Positions 8,020 through 15,760 of a stretch of DNA of 64,000 nucleotides are shown here, in pieces (position 1 is the stretch's first letter; each line of letters begins with the position of its first letter). The DNA lies in NCBI RefSeq assembly GCF_027923225.1, contig NZ_BSDI01000007.1, positions 186,001 through 250,000 of the forward strand, written 5' to 3'. Below the pieces are notes generated by a model, which was not told the origin of the DNA, did no database searches, and saw only the letters and a list, made by a program, of their open reading frames with translations. Source of the stretch: Phytohabitans aurantiacus. GTDB lineage: Bacteria; Actinomycetota; Actinomycetes; Mycobacteriales; Micromonosporaceae. Position numbers and translations under genes: made by a program.

Positions 8020-10202
8020 CCCACTCCTTTCGACGCCTCGGGCAGGAGCCGCGCCGAGCCGGCCCTTCTGAGCCAGGCCGTGGCCAGCACGAGGAGCGCG
8101 GCTCCCATGACGAGGTAGAGCAACTCGGTCGGCAGTACCCAGTCGCGCGGTGACATGTCGACCCAGCCCAGCACCCAGACCGTCCACCACGGCAGCGGAA
8201 TCGCGAAGACCAGCCAGAGCGCGGCGAACAGCGCGCGTGCGGGACGCCAACCGCGCCGCACCAGGGCCGCGACGAGAGCCAGCACCGGGACGCACCAGAT
8301 CCAGTGCGTGTACCAGGTGACCGGCGAGACGAGCAGCCCGGTCACCCCGCACAGCACGATCGCGAGCAGTTCCTCACCGCGCCGGCTGGCCCAGACCGCG
8401 ACCGCCAACCCCATCGCGGCGACGGCGACACTCGCCACGATCCACCCGGGCTCCCACGACCCCGGAAGGACGTTCACCCAGACACCTCGGACGGAGCTGC
8501 CGTACGCCTCCTCGCCCGGTGGACGGGTGCGGTCGCTGTCGACGAACGCGCCGCCCCAGAAACTGAGCGATGGCGCGGGCAAAAGCAGGAAACCGAGGCC
8601 GACGGTGCCGAGGAAGCTCAGCGACGCGATCACCGCCGCCCGGATCCGGCCGGTGAGCAGCAGGTACGGCACGAAGATGAGCGGGGTCAGCTTGATGCCG
8701 GCGGCGATCCCGATCAGGACGCCACGGTACCTTCGCGGGGTCCACAGTAGATCCGCGAGCACCAGCAGTACGAGCAGGACGTTCACGTTGCCCAGCAGCA
8801 GGGTACCGATCACCGGCGACAGCGGGAGGGCCGCCAGGGTGCCGGCGAGCACCAGCTTGCGCCGGCGGGCCGGCTCGTGGACGCCGACCCGGTCGAGCGT
8901 CAGCCACACCACACCTTGCAGGCAGAGCACCGACATGGCCGTCCAGAACCAGTACACGGTGTCCAGCCCCAGCCACCCGAGCGGTGCCATCAGCAGTGCC
9001 GCGAAGGGCGGATAGACGAACGGGTATCCACTGTGGGCGAAGTCGTACGGCGACCCGCCTGCGAGGACCCTCGCGCCGGCCTCCCGATAGATCGACAGGT
9101 CACCCGGGAAGCCCGCGAAGCGCTGCTGCACGTCCGCCACGGCCTGGGTATCGGCCAGGTCGCCCCTGGCCCAGGTGAGCACCAGCAGCAGCACGGTGGC
9201 GGTGATGGCCGCCGGCAGCAGCATCGCGGCGACTCGCCAGGCGCCTCGGGCCACCAGCCGGCGCGCGGTGCCGATCGCCCCGCCGGTCGCGGTCGTCAGC
9301 TGGTAGAGCAGATGGACGGCGGCGAACCGCAGCCCGAAGCCGAGCCCACGGCTGGCGACGACCCGGCGGTAGGTGCCGCTGTCGAACACGACCGCGGCGG
9401 CCAGCAGGACGGCCGGCACCACGGCACCGGCCGCCCCGGTCAACAGCGGCAGCGGCAAGCTCGACGCCGCCGCCAGGATCAGGCCGCCGGCGAGCACGCG
9501 AGCGAGCGAACCGCTGGGTCCGCCGCCGGCGCGCCATTCGAACGCGCTCGTGTACGCCCGCTGGAACACCTTGGGCAGCAGCACGCGCAGCGTCGAATCG
9601 TGGTCGTGTACGCCCGCGATCGCCGCGGTGCTGCGCACCTCGTACCGTTGGCTGAGCCGCCATCCGTACTCCGGCGCCTCCGTGTGCCGCAGAGCGGGGT
9701 CGAACGGCCCGATCTCGCGGAACACGTCGGCGCGCATCGCGCACAGCGCGGTGTGCAGGCCCGTTATCGGACCCTCCTGCACCAGCCACCAGTGATACAT
9801 CTGCAGGGCGCGGTACTGCGCGACCAGCGTGCGCGAGCGCAACGACTCGGGGCGCAGTACTCCGCAGATCGCGCCGAGCCCTGGCGATGATCGCAGGGCA
9901 GCCACGGCCGCCGCGACGCTGCCCGGTTCGAGGGCGACGTCGGCGTCCAGGAAGAACAGGATGTCGCCGCGGGCATGGTCCGCACCGAGATTGCGGGCGG
10001 CCGACGGGCCTTGATTGATGGGGAGCCGCAGAACCGTGGCGCCCATGGACTCCGCGATCACACCAGAGTCGTCGGTGCTGCAGTCGTCGACGACGATGAT
10101 CTCGACGGGTGCGTATGTCTGCCCGATCACCGAGCGTAGACACAGCTCAATTGTCTCGGATCGGTTGTAGCAGGGGACGATGACCGAGACCAGCGGTTCC
10201 AC
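8016..10202 (-). CDS. GT2 glycosyltransferase fused to a GT87 (DUF2029) polyprenyl-sugar transferase
   Basis: This 728-residue protein joins two enzymes. Residues 1-300 form a GT-A domain (SVIVPCYNR at 6-14, VVDDCS at 37-42, LDADVALE at 85-92) with helices near 245-290. After about residue 335 comes a GT-C membrane enzyme of the GT87 type, with about ten helices, a periplasmic segment containing YREAGARVLAGGSPYDF, a YPPFAALL turn and GIAAGIKLTPL. GT87 proteins use polyprenyl-phosphate sugars on the outer face, while GT2 domains work inside, so the fusion couples the two sides of the membrane. GTG at 10202 is preferred because GGGAGG lies nine bases upstream. It is the first gene of the operon. 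Confidence 0.85.
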   Translation of the reverse strand: MEPLVSVIVPCYNRSETIELCLRSVIGQTYAPVEIIVVDDCSTDDSGVIAESMGATVLRLPINQGPSAARNLGADHARGDILFFLDADVALEPGSVAAAVAALRSSPGLGAICGVLRPESLRSRTLVAQYRALQMYHWWLVQEGPITGLHTALCAMRADVFREIGPFDPALRHTEAPEYGWRLSQRYEVRSTAAIAGVHDHDSTLRVLLPKVFQRAYTSAFEWRAGGGPSGSLARVLAGGLILAAASSLPLPLLTGAAGAVVPAVLLAAAVVFDSGTYRRVVASRGLGFGLRFAAVHLLYQLTTATGGAIGTARRLVARGAWRVAAMLLPAAITATVLLLVLTWARGDLADTQAVADVQQRFAGFPGDLSIYREAGARVLAGGSPYDFAHSGYPFVYPPFAALLMAPLGWLGLDTVYWFWTAMSVLCLQGVVWLTLDRVGVHEPARRRKLVLAGTLAALPLSPVIGTLLLGNVNVLLVLLVLADLLWTPRRYRGVLIGIAAGIKLTPLIFVPYLLLTGRIRAAVIASLSFLGTVGLGFLLLPAPSLSFWGGAFVDSDRTRPPGEEAYGSSVRGVWVNVLPGSWEPGWIVASVAVAAMGLAVAVWASRRGEELLAIVLCGVTGLLVSPVTWYTHWIWCVPVLALVAALVRRGWRPARALFAALWLVFAIPLPWWTVWVLGWVDMSPRDWVLPTELLYLVMGAALLVLATAWLRRAGSARLLPEASKGVG

Positions 10203-10469
10203 GCAGCAGGTCCTCCCATGATCAGTAGCGCACCGGCACGTTGGCATGCTCCGATCGCGGCGCGGGAGCCACAAATGATCGTGCCCAAGTTGTTATCGAC
10301 TCGCTTCTATGTTGCGCGAATCCGCAATACCGGCCGCGCAATCACGCACCCGCTCACCCCGGTTAGGTGTTTTCACGGATTGCGCCCTCGCTCGAACACG
10401 TGGTGGAATCGCCCGGGACATACGCAAGGAGCCGGTTTGCCAATTGGATCGCGCGCGCAGGACGCCATT
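10203..10469. other. Divergent intergenic region
   Basis: This stretch separates the glycan operon (leftward) from the LuxR-type regulator (rightward) and is less GC-rich than the genes on either side, as expected of a divergent promoter. The only dyad I see is TTGCG-N6-CGCAA at 10312-10327. Part of it is an open frame continuous with the regulator, but the encoded residues look non-coding. No confident -10/-35 pair was assigned. Confidence 0.4.
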
Positions 10470-11507
10470 GTGGTGGCACCATCCATACCCTCTCTCGCGC
10501 ACTGGGGACGGTCCGCCGACGCCGACCTCATCTACCGGACTCTCATCACGTTCGGCCCGGCCACCGTCAGCGAGCTGCATCGAGATGTGGGCATGCCGTT
10601 GCGCCGGATCGTCGCCGGCGTCGACGAGCTAGCCTCGATCGGCGCGATCGCGAGCCACTCCCCCACATCGCGGCGGGAGCCAACCTGGATCCCGAAGCCG
10701 CCCGCGACGGTCCTGGCGTCCCTGCGACGGATCCGCCGAGCAGAACTCGAACTGTCCACCGCCGGCCAGAGCCCGCCACCGGTCACCGCGCAGCTCCTGG
10801 CCAGTTCCCAGAATGGAAGAGGCGGGCTGCGCCACCTCCGCACCCGCGCACTGACGCGCGCCCGCCTGGCCGAGCTGAACGCGGTCGCCGTCCACGAGCA
10901 TCTGGCGATGAACCCCGAGCGAGCCTTCGACGCGGCGGCGGCGAAACCGGCCGTCCACATGGACCGGCTGGTACTGAGTCGCGGCGTGCGCATGCGGGTC
11001 GTCGGTGTGCACGCCTATGAGCCGGACCCGCTGATCTCGCACGGGCGCCGGCCGGCGGAGCCCAGGCCGGACTACCGCGCGACAGCGTCCCTACCCATGA
11101 AGCTCATCGTCGTCGACCGGAAGATCGCCTTCTTCCCCGTCGACCCCGACAACATCGAGCTTGGCTACCTCGAGGTGGCGCAACAGCCCGTGGTGTCCGC
11201 CCTCGTCGGCCTCTTCGAACGGCACTGGGAGTCGGCCCGAGACCCCTGGGAGTGGGCGGTGCCTCAGATCGCCCTGAACCCCCGCGAAGAGGCCCTGGTC
11301 ACCCTGCTCACCAAGGGCCACACCGACGCCAGCGCGGCACGACACCTGCGCGTCAGCCCGCGTACCGTCACCGCCATCCTGCGCGGCCTGATGGACCGGC
11401 TGGGCGCGGAGAACCGCTTCCAGCTCGGCCTGGCCCTCGGCACGCTCCGCGCGGTCGCGCCGCCAACCGTGGCCCCGGCCAACACATCCGACCAGGAGAC
11501 CACATGA
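10470..11507 (+). CDS. TrmB-like/LuxR-type transcriptional regulator
   Basis: The protein, about 345 residues from the chosen GTG, starts with a winged-helix segment (LIYRTLITFGPATVSELH and onward), continues through a variable middle with a phospholipase-D-like strand (MKLIVVDRKIAFFP), and ends in a LuxR/GerE helix-turn-helix (NPREEALVTLL ... HLRVSPRTVTAIL ... LGAENRFQLGL). This architecture is common in actinomycetes and usually acts on a neighbouring gene. GTG at 10470 is a guess based on where protein-like sequence begins; a start as early as 10218 is possible. It overlaps the next gene as ATGA, so regulator and secreted protein are probably co-translated. The divergent glycan operon is another possible target. 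Confidence 0.8.
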   Translation: MVAPSIPSLAHWGRSADADLIYRTLITFGPATVSELHRDVGMPLRRIVAGVDELASIGAIASHSPTSRREPTWIPKPPATVLASLRRIRRAELELSTAGQSPPPVTAQLLASSQNGRGGLRHLRTRALTRARLAELNAVAVHEHLAMNPERAFDAAAAKPAVHMDRLVLSRGVRMRVVGVHAYEPDPLISHGRRPAEPRPDYRATASLPMKLIVVDRKIAFFPVDPDNIELGYLEVAQQPVVSALVGLFERHWESARDPWEWAVPQIALNPREEALVTLLTKGHTDASAARHLRVSPRTVTAILRGLMDRLGAENRFQLGLALGTLRAVAPPTVAPANTSDQETT

Positions 11508-12100
11508 GCCGTCTCGCCCGCACCTGGATGCGCCTCGCCGTCTGCGGGTCGGCGGCTCTGCTCACGGCCGCCTTCGGGGCGCCAGCGGTCGCCGCCACAC
11601 CCGACCCGGCAAAGCCCATCGTCGTCCAGCCGCCATCGTTGTGGGACGTCGCGCCGTGCGCGACCGGCGACCTCACCGGCGCCGCGACCCTTGACGGCGA
11701 CGGGCGCCGGCACCTGACGCTCACAGGCTGGATCCAGCCGTGCGCAGACACCAAACACACCAACGGTTACGGCATGGCGTATTACTACGCCGACACCGCG
11801 GTGGTGTCCTGGGCCTTGAGTCCATATGCGACACTGAGCGGCCCGACCGCGTTCGTGGCGACCGCGTCGTTCGGCCCGGTAGGGCAGGAGCCTCTGGAGA
11901 CGTCCTACGGTCCGCTCGCGGCGGTGTGCGTGGTGCGCGGCCCGATCTCTCCGGTGGCATGCGTCAGGCTCACCCAACCCGACGGCGGCCCGCCCACCTT
12001 CGCTCCAATCAGCACCGGCGACCCGCTCATCACCTCGGTGCCCGTCCAGTGGCGCAACAACACCTGGGTCCAAGACCAAACCTGCGGCAACTGCGTCTAG
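11504..12100 (+). CDS. Small secreted protein of unknown function
   Basis: This is a 198-residue protein with a Sec-type signal peptide (RLARTW, hydrophobic core, APAVAA cleavage region near residue 30). The mature part has four or more cysteines (PCATGD, QPCADT, VCVVRG, ending QTCGNCV) that could form disulfides, and no recognisable enzyme motif. Its ATG overlaps the stop of the LuxR-type regulator by four bases. Small cysteine-bearing secreted proteins of this kind are frequent in actinomycetes and mostly uncharacterised. I cannot assign a function. Confidence 0.7.
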   Translation: MSRLARTWMRLAVCGSAALLTAAFGAPAVAATPDPAKPIVVQPPSLWDVAPCATGDLTGAATLDGDGRRHLTLTGWIQPCADTKHTNGYGMAYYYADTAVVSWALSPYATLSGPTAFVATASFGPVGQEPLETSYGPLAAVCVVRGPISPVACVRLTQPDGGPPTFAPISTGDPLITSVPVQWRNNTWVQDQTCGNCV

Positions 12101-12105
12101 CACCC

Positions 12106-12120
12106 CGTCGCGGTAGCTCA
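12106..12120 (-). repeat. Half copy of the dispersed 54-bp element
   Basis: On the minus strand these 15 bases, TGAGCTACCGCGACG, match exactly the left end of the two 54-bp elements at 29991-30044 and 57250-57303. They sit five bases after the stop of the secreted-protein gene. The right half of the element is not present here. Confidence 0.55.
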
Positions 12121-12145
12121 AGGTCTATGGACCGCACTTGACTAA

Positions 12146-12166
12146 CATGTCAACATGGTTGACATG
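12146..12166. promoter_or_regulatory. Perfect palindrome over the MarR start codon (likely autoregulatory operator)
   Basis: The arms CATGTCAAC (12146-12154) and GTTGACATG (12158-12166) are perfect inverted repeats separated by ATG, which is the first possible start codon of the MarR gene. MarR dimers bind dyads of this size, so self-repression is likely. No ribosome site precedes the ATG, which fits a leaderless or very short-leader transcript starting within the dyad. Confidence 0.65.
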
Positions 12167-12622
12167 TCGATCAGCGAGCGGGACATCGCGCTGTTCTTCC
12201 TGGGCTGGCGCGGCTTCGTCGACACCGCTGACGCGGTCCTCGCCGAGCACGGGCTCGGGCGGGTCGATCATCGCGTCCTGTACGTCGTCGTGCGGCAGCC
12301 CGGCATCACCGTCAGCGAGCTCGCCGGCGCGCTCGGCATCAGCCGGCAGGCCCTGCATCGCCCGTTGTCTGGCCTGCTACGCCGCGGCTACGTCACCCGG
12401 TCGGCGTCTGCGCGAAGCGGCCGTGAGCGGGCGCTGTCGGCCACCGCGGCCGGTGCGGCGGTCGAACGCGCGGCGACCGGTCCTCAGCTGGCGCAGCTCG
12501 AGCACGTCGTGGCTGCCGCCGGCGACGCCGCTCTCGCCGGCTGGCGCGCGGTGATGCGTGGCCTCGCCGAGGCGACCATGGCAGCCGCCCCACCCCGCAC
12601 CCGCCACCTCATCGAAAGCTGA
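12155..12622 (+). CDS. MarR-family transcriptional regulator
   Basis: This 155-residue protein has the MarR winged-helix layout: an N-terminal dimer helix, then PGITVSELAGALGISRQALHRPL (recognition helix near residues 50-72), and a beta-wing RRGYVTRSASARSGRERALS. MarR proteins repress small operons and release DNA on binding small aromatic or lipophilic ligands. ATG at 12155 or the in-frame ATG at 12164 may be used; both lie inside the 12146-12166 dyad. The gene is followed after seven bases by a truncated alpha/beta hydrolase, the remnant of what was probably its regulated partner. Confidence 0.85.
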   Translation: MVDMSISERDIALFFLGWRGFVDTADAVLAEHGLGRVDHRVLYVVVRQPGITVSELAGALGISRQALHRPLSGLLRRGYVTRSASARSGRERALSATAAGAAVERAATGPQLAQLEHVVAAAGDAALAGWRAVMRGLAEATMAAAPPRTRHLIES

Positions 12623-12629
12623 CCATGCG

Positions 12630-13100
12630 ATGCCAAGCCTGACCGAACAGTTCCTTGACCTGCCGAGTGGACGCACGCACTACCGCGTCGACGGGCCGCC
12701 CGGCGGGCCCGTCGTCGTCCTGGTCCCCGGCGCCACCCTGCCGATGTTCGTCTGGGATGGACTCGCCGAACCGCTTGTCGAGGCCGGATACCGCGTGGTG
12801 CGCTACGACCTGCTCGGCCGGGGCGCGTCCGCTGTCCCGCGGGTGGCGTACGGGGCAGACCTCTACCGGCGCCAACTCGTCGAGCTGCTTCAGCGGCTGG
12901 ATGTCGCCGGGCCTATCCACCTCCTGGGGCTGGCGTTCGGGGCGATCATCGCGGCGGACTTCGCCGACCGGCATCGCGAACGGCTCGCGAGCCTGACCTA
13001 TGTGGCGCCGGACGGGTTCGGCGTCCACACCACCCGGTTCGGTCGCCTGATGAACCTTCCCGGCGTCGGCGAACTCGTGCTCAGTGTCGCGGACTGGTAA
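12630..13100 (+). pseudogene. Truncated alpha/beta hydrolase with a lost nucleophile
   Basis: The 156 residues match the first half of an alpha/beta hydrolase: PGGPVVVLVPGATLP with the oxyanion turn, YDLLGRGAS, and the nucleophile elbow. The elbow reads GLAFGA, so the expected G-x-S-x-G serine is Ala. The protein then stops at TAA after VADW, about 100 or more residues short of the family length, so the acid and histidine of the triad are missing. Both faults argue for a decayed gene rather than an active enzyme. ATG at 12630 lies seven bases after the MarR stop. A non-catalytic binding role is possible but less likely. Confidence 0.7.
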
Positions 13101-13117
13101 CCGTAGCCGCCTGTCTC

Positions 13118-13819
13118 GTGCCGGTTGTCGCGGTCGGTGACTTCGACTGGTGCGCGTCGGTGGTGATGCCGATCGTCTTCGGCGGGGCGCTGTGGCTGTC
13201 GTGGGTCGCGTGGCTCGGGATCAAACGAGCGCGTGTGCTACGCACGCTCAGCGAGGTGCGCGCCAAGGTGGAGCCGTCGAGTCCAGAGTGGAACTGGTTC
13301 GAGCGGGCGTGGTCGGCCACGACGCGGCTGGACAAGCTCGCTCGCCGGGCGCTGCCGCGCCCGTACGCCGACAACCTGCGCGCGCAGGTGCGGAGCACGG
13401 CCCGGGACATGTACGGGCTGGCCGGCCACGCGAGCGAGCTGGCCCGGCGGATGAAGTCGATCGACGCGGCCCGGCTCGACGCGGAGGCGAGGCAGTTGCA
13501 CGCCCGCCGGCAGACCGCCATCGGCGACGCCGCGCTGGCGGTCGACCGCTCGCTGACCGCCGTGTCGGACCAGCGGGCCGTGCTCGAGCGGATGACGCTC
13601 GCTCGCGAGGTAGCACTGGCCCAGCTGGCCTCCGACACCCACGTGCTGGAAGGGCTGCACGCGAGGACGCTCGAGCTGGGCGCCAGCCTCAAGACGGCAC
13701 CCGTGCCGCCGCGAAACGCCCTGGACGACCTCACGCTCGAACTGGAGGGCCTGCGGGTGGGCCTGTCCGAGACGATCGAGCGGACCCGCCAAGCCATGAC
13801 CGGCGCGTCACCCGGGTAG
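13118..13819 (+). CDS. Membrane-anchored coiled-coil protein, function unknown
   Basis: This is a 233-residue protein with one N-terminal transmembrane segment (about residues 14-32, MPIVFGGALWLSWVAW) followed by basic residues and a long, Ala/Arg/Glu-rich helical region with heptad-like leucines (about 90-225), suggesting a coiled coil. It has no enzymatic motif that I recognise. GTG at 13118 is the first start; GTG 13162 or ATG 13165 would shorten the N-terminus but keep the membrane segment. It begins 17 bases after the broken hydrolase and its 3' end overlaps the convergent glycosidase-like gene by 12 bp. Confidence 0.6.
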   Translation: MPVVAVGDFDWCASVVMPIVFGGALWLSWVAWLGIKRARVLRTLSEVRAKVEPSSPEWNWFERAWSATTRLDKLARRALPRPYADNLRAQVRSTARDMYGLAGHASELARRMKSIDAARLDAEARQLHARRQTAIGDAALAVDRSLTAVSDQRAVLERMTLAREVALAQLASDTHVLEGLHARTLELGASLKTAPVPPRNALDDLTLELEGLRVGLSETIERTRQAMTGASPG

Positions 13820-14995
13820 GGCCAGGGGTCGCAGTCGCAGCAGGCTGGCCTCGGCCGGCGGTAGGGACAACACCAGGTCGGCGGTCGCGACCGGTTGGAA
13901 GGTTCCGGTTCGCGGGTCGAATCGCTGGGCGGTACAGGCCTGGGCGTCCAGCCGGACGACGACGGTACTGGTTTCTCGATGGCTCGCGTTGCACACGAAC
14001 AGATGCCGGTCCGGTCCGGCGCCCGCGAAGGTACCGGCGATGGCGTTGCCTTCGATCGACCTGACCCACGGGTCCGGGCGGAACGCGCTGGCGCCCCGCG
14101 GGACCTGGTCGACGTGCGCGACACCGGTGGACCGCAGACCGCGCAGTTGGCGGGCGACCGGCGTGAGCCATTCGGTGTTGATCCGCCTCACCGCTTCGTA
14201 CCGCGGCGTGCGTAGGCCACGGTGGACGAGAGCCGGCTCGAAGTCTTCGCCTCTGCTGGGGTCCGGCGTCCAGTAGGTGAAGTACTGGAATCCGGTGAAG
14301 CCGTACGCCAACGCGGTGTTCACCTGCCAGAGCATTTCCCGCGCGTTCGGCTCGCGGTGGGCGTGGTAACCGAGGGTCTGAAGGTACAGCCACGCGGGGA
14401 TTCCCCGCCGTAGCGCGTGCCCGCGGATCGTGGCCAGGTCGTGGAAGTAGTGAGGATCGTCCACTTCGCACAGGAAGGGGTACCGGTCGAACGAGAGAAT
14501 CGCGGGGTCGACGGCGTCGACGAACCCGCCGACATACTCGTCGTACGGTTCGATCGCCGAACTGGGCAGCAGGTTGACGTAGGCCAGGAGCCACGACGCG
14601 CGCTGCCGGATGATGTCGACGGCCAGCGCGAGGTTGGGGAAGCGGTCCGGCTCCGGCTCGTCCAGGAGCCCGATCCCGGCGAAGGAGGGATGCGGCAGGT
14701 AGTCGTCGATGACCTGGCGCAGCAACGCCTGGGCGTCCGCGGTGGCGAGGTCGAAGTGTCGCATGAGCACATCGATCCGGGAGTCGCTGGCCACGACGAC
14801 CCGAAGGCCGACCTCGTCGGCGCAGGACAGCGCGTGGTGCAGGATCTTCGGGTCGTTGAGGTAGTTGCCGGTGATCACCAGGTTGGCACCGAGGTCGGCG
14901 ATCTCCCGGTACCGCTCGACGGTGGTCTCCTCGGGTGGCGGCGGCCAGAAAATCGCTATCGACGGTTCACGGCCGGTCGACAGCGAGGGGCTCAC
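13808..14995 (-). CDS. Glycoside hydrolase-like TIM-barrel protein, family unassigned
   Basis: The 395 residues show a (beta/alpha)8 barrel pattern (LGANLVITGNYL, GLRVVVASDS, FAGIGLLDEPE near residue 110, PAILSFDRYPF near 170, IPAWLYLQTLG near 200, YGFTGFQYFTYW near 235) followed by a beta-rich C-terminal domain of about 100 residues that resembles the last domain of beta-galactosidase-like enzymes. LLDEPE is a candidate acid/base glutamate. There is no signal peptide, so it should act in the cytoplasm on an imported saccharide. GTG at 14995 overlaps the SIS gene stop as GTGA, making it the last gene of the sugar-uptake operon. The glycosidase role rests on fold-level resemblance and context. 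Confidence 0.6.
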   Translation of the reverse strand: MSPSLSTGREPSIAIFWPPPPEETTVERYREIADLGANLVITGNYLNDPKILHHALSCADEVGLRVVVASDSRIDVLMRHFDLATADAQALLRQVIDDYLPHPSFAGIGLLDEPEPDRFPNLALAVDIIRQRASWLLAYVNLLPSSAIEPYDEYVGGFVDAVDPAILSFDRYPFLCEVDDPHYFHDLATIRGHALRRGIPAWLYLQTLGYHAHREPNAREMLWQVNTALAYGFTGFQYFTYWTPDPSRGEDFEPALVHRGLRTPRYEAVRRINTEWLTPVARQLRGLRSTGVAHVDQVPRGASAFRPDPWVRSIEGNAIAGTFAGAGPDRHLFVCNASHRETSTVVVRLDAQACTAQRFDPRTGTFQPVATADLVLSLPPAEASLLRLRPLALPG

Positions 14996-15747
14996 AGCGG
15001 GCTCCGGGTGATGCGACCTTCGTACCTTGCTTCCAGCCGCTGGTTGTGTTCGTCCGAGCCGGCGATGTTCGCCGACAGGTAGGTGGGTGGGGGAAACCCG
15101 CGAGCCGTGAGCCGGTCGATGGCGTGGGCGACCATCATCTGCACGGCGATGGCCGATGTGATCGACGAGACCGCGCAGACCGGGCCGTGCTCGGTGGCCA
15201 GCAGGGCGTCACCGTGTGGCGCGTGGTTGTCGATGACGATGTCGGCGATCTCGAAAAGCCTCTTGCCGGACGGGTGCCGCGAGGTGATCGCCTGTGAGTG
15301 TTCCAGCGAGGTGATCGCGATGACCGGGATCTGCTTGTCCTTGGCCAGTTGGGCCATCTCGACGGTCGACCCGTTGCCGCCGGAGTTCGACGCGATGACG
15401 AACGCGTCCAGCGGCCCGATCCGGTGCAGCGCGAACACGCGGCGGGCGGTCTCCGGGTCGCGCTCGGCGAACGTGTCGATGCTGTCGGGTGCGGCGCCGC
15501 CCAGGATCACCAGATCGCGCAGCGCGAGCTTGTTGGTCGGTACCAGGCCACCCGCGCGACCGGCGACCTCCAGGGCGACCGCCTCCGAGTGCCCGGTCCC
15601 GTAGGCGTGAATCACACCGCCCGCGCCGACCGCCTCCGCGAGCACTTCGCCGGCGGCGGCGATCTGCGGCCGCTGGCTGTGCAACATGGACTCGATGCGT
15701 GTGCTGGCGGACGTGACGAAGACATCCGGCAGGCTGGGCCGCAACAT
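14992..15747 (-). CDS. SIS-domain sugar isomerase-like protein (UPF0309 type)
   Basis: This 251-residue protein has a single SIS phosphosugar-binding domain: HAYGTGHSEAVALE near 47-60, the AFVIASNSGGNGSTVEMA loop near 113-130 and EHGPVCAVSSITSAI near 188-202. The arrangement matches the UPF0309/sugar isomerase-domain group found in amino-sugar operons. It probably isomerises, deaminates or cleaves a phosphorylated sugar made by the kinase at 19725-20708. ATG at 15747 lies 13 bases downstream of the permease stop; its GGAGG is very close to the ATG, so the start is slightly uncertain. It overlaps the glycosidase-like gene by four bases. Confidence 0.8.
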   Translation of the reverse strand: MLRPSLPDVFVTSASTRIESMLHSQRPQIAAAGEVLAEAVGAGGVIHAYGTGHSEAVALEVAGRAGGLVPTNKLALRDLVILGGAAPDSIDTFAERDPETARRVFALHRIGPLDAFVIASNSGGNGSTVEMAQLAKDKQIPVIAITSLEHSQAITSRHPSGKRLFEIADIVIDNHAPHGDALLATEHGPVCAVSSITSAIAVQMMVAHAIDRLTARGFPPPTYLSANIAGSDEHNQRLEARYEGRITRSPL

Positions 15748-15760
15748 TACCTCCGTGGTA

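Noticed and set aside
10218..10469. Longer N-terminus of the LuxR-type regulator
   Set aside because: The 84 extra codons are not protein-like and fall in a divergent promoter region of lower GC.
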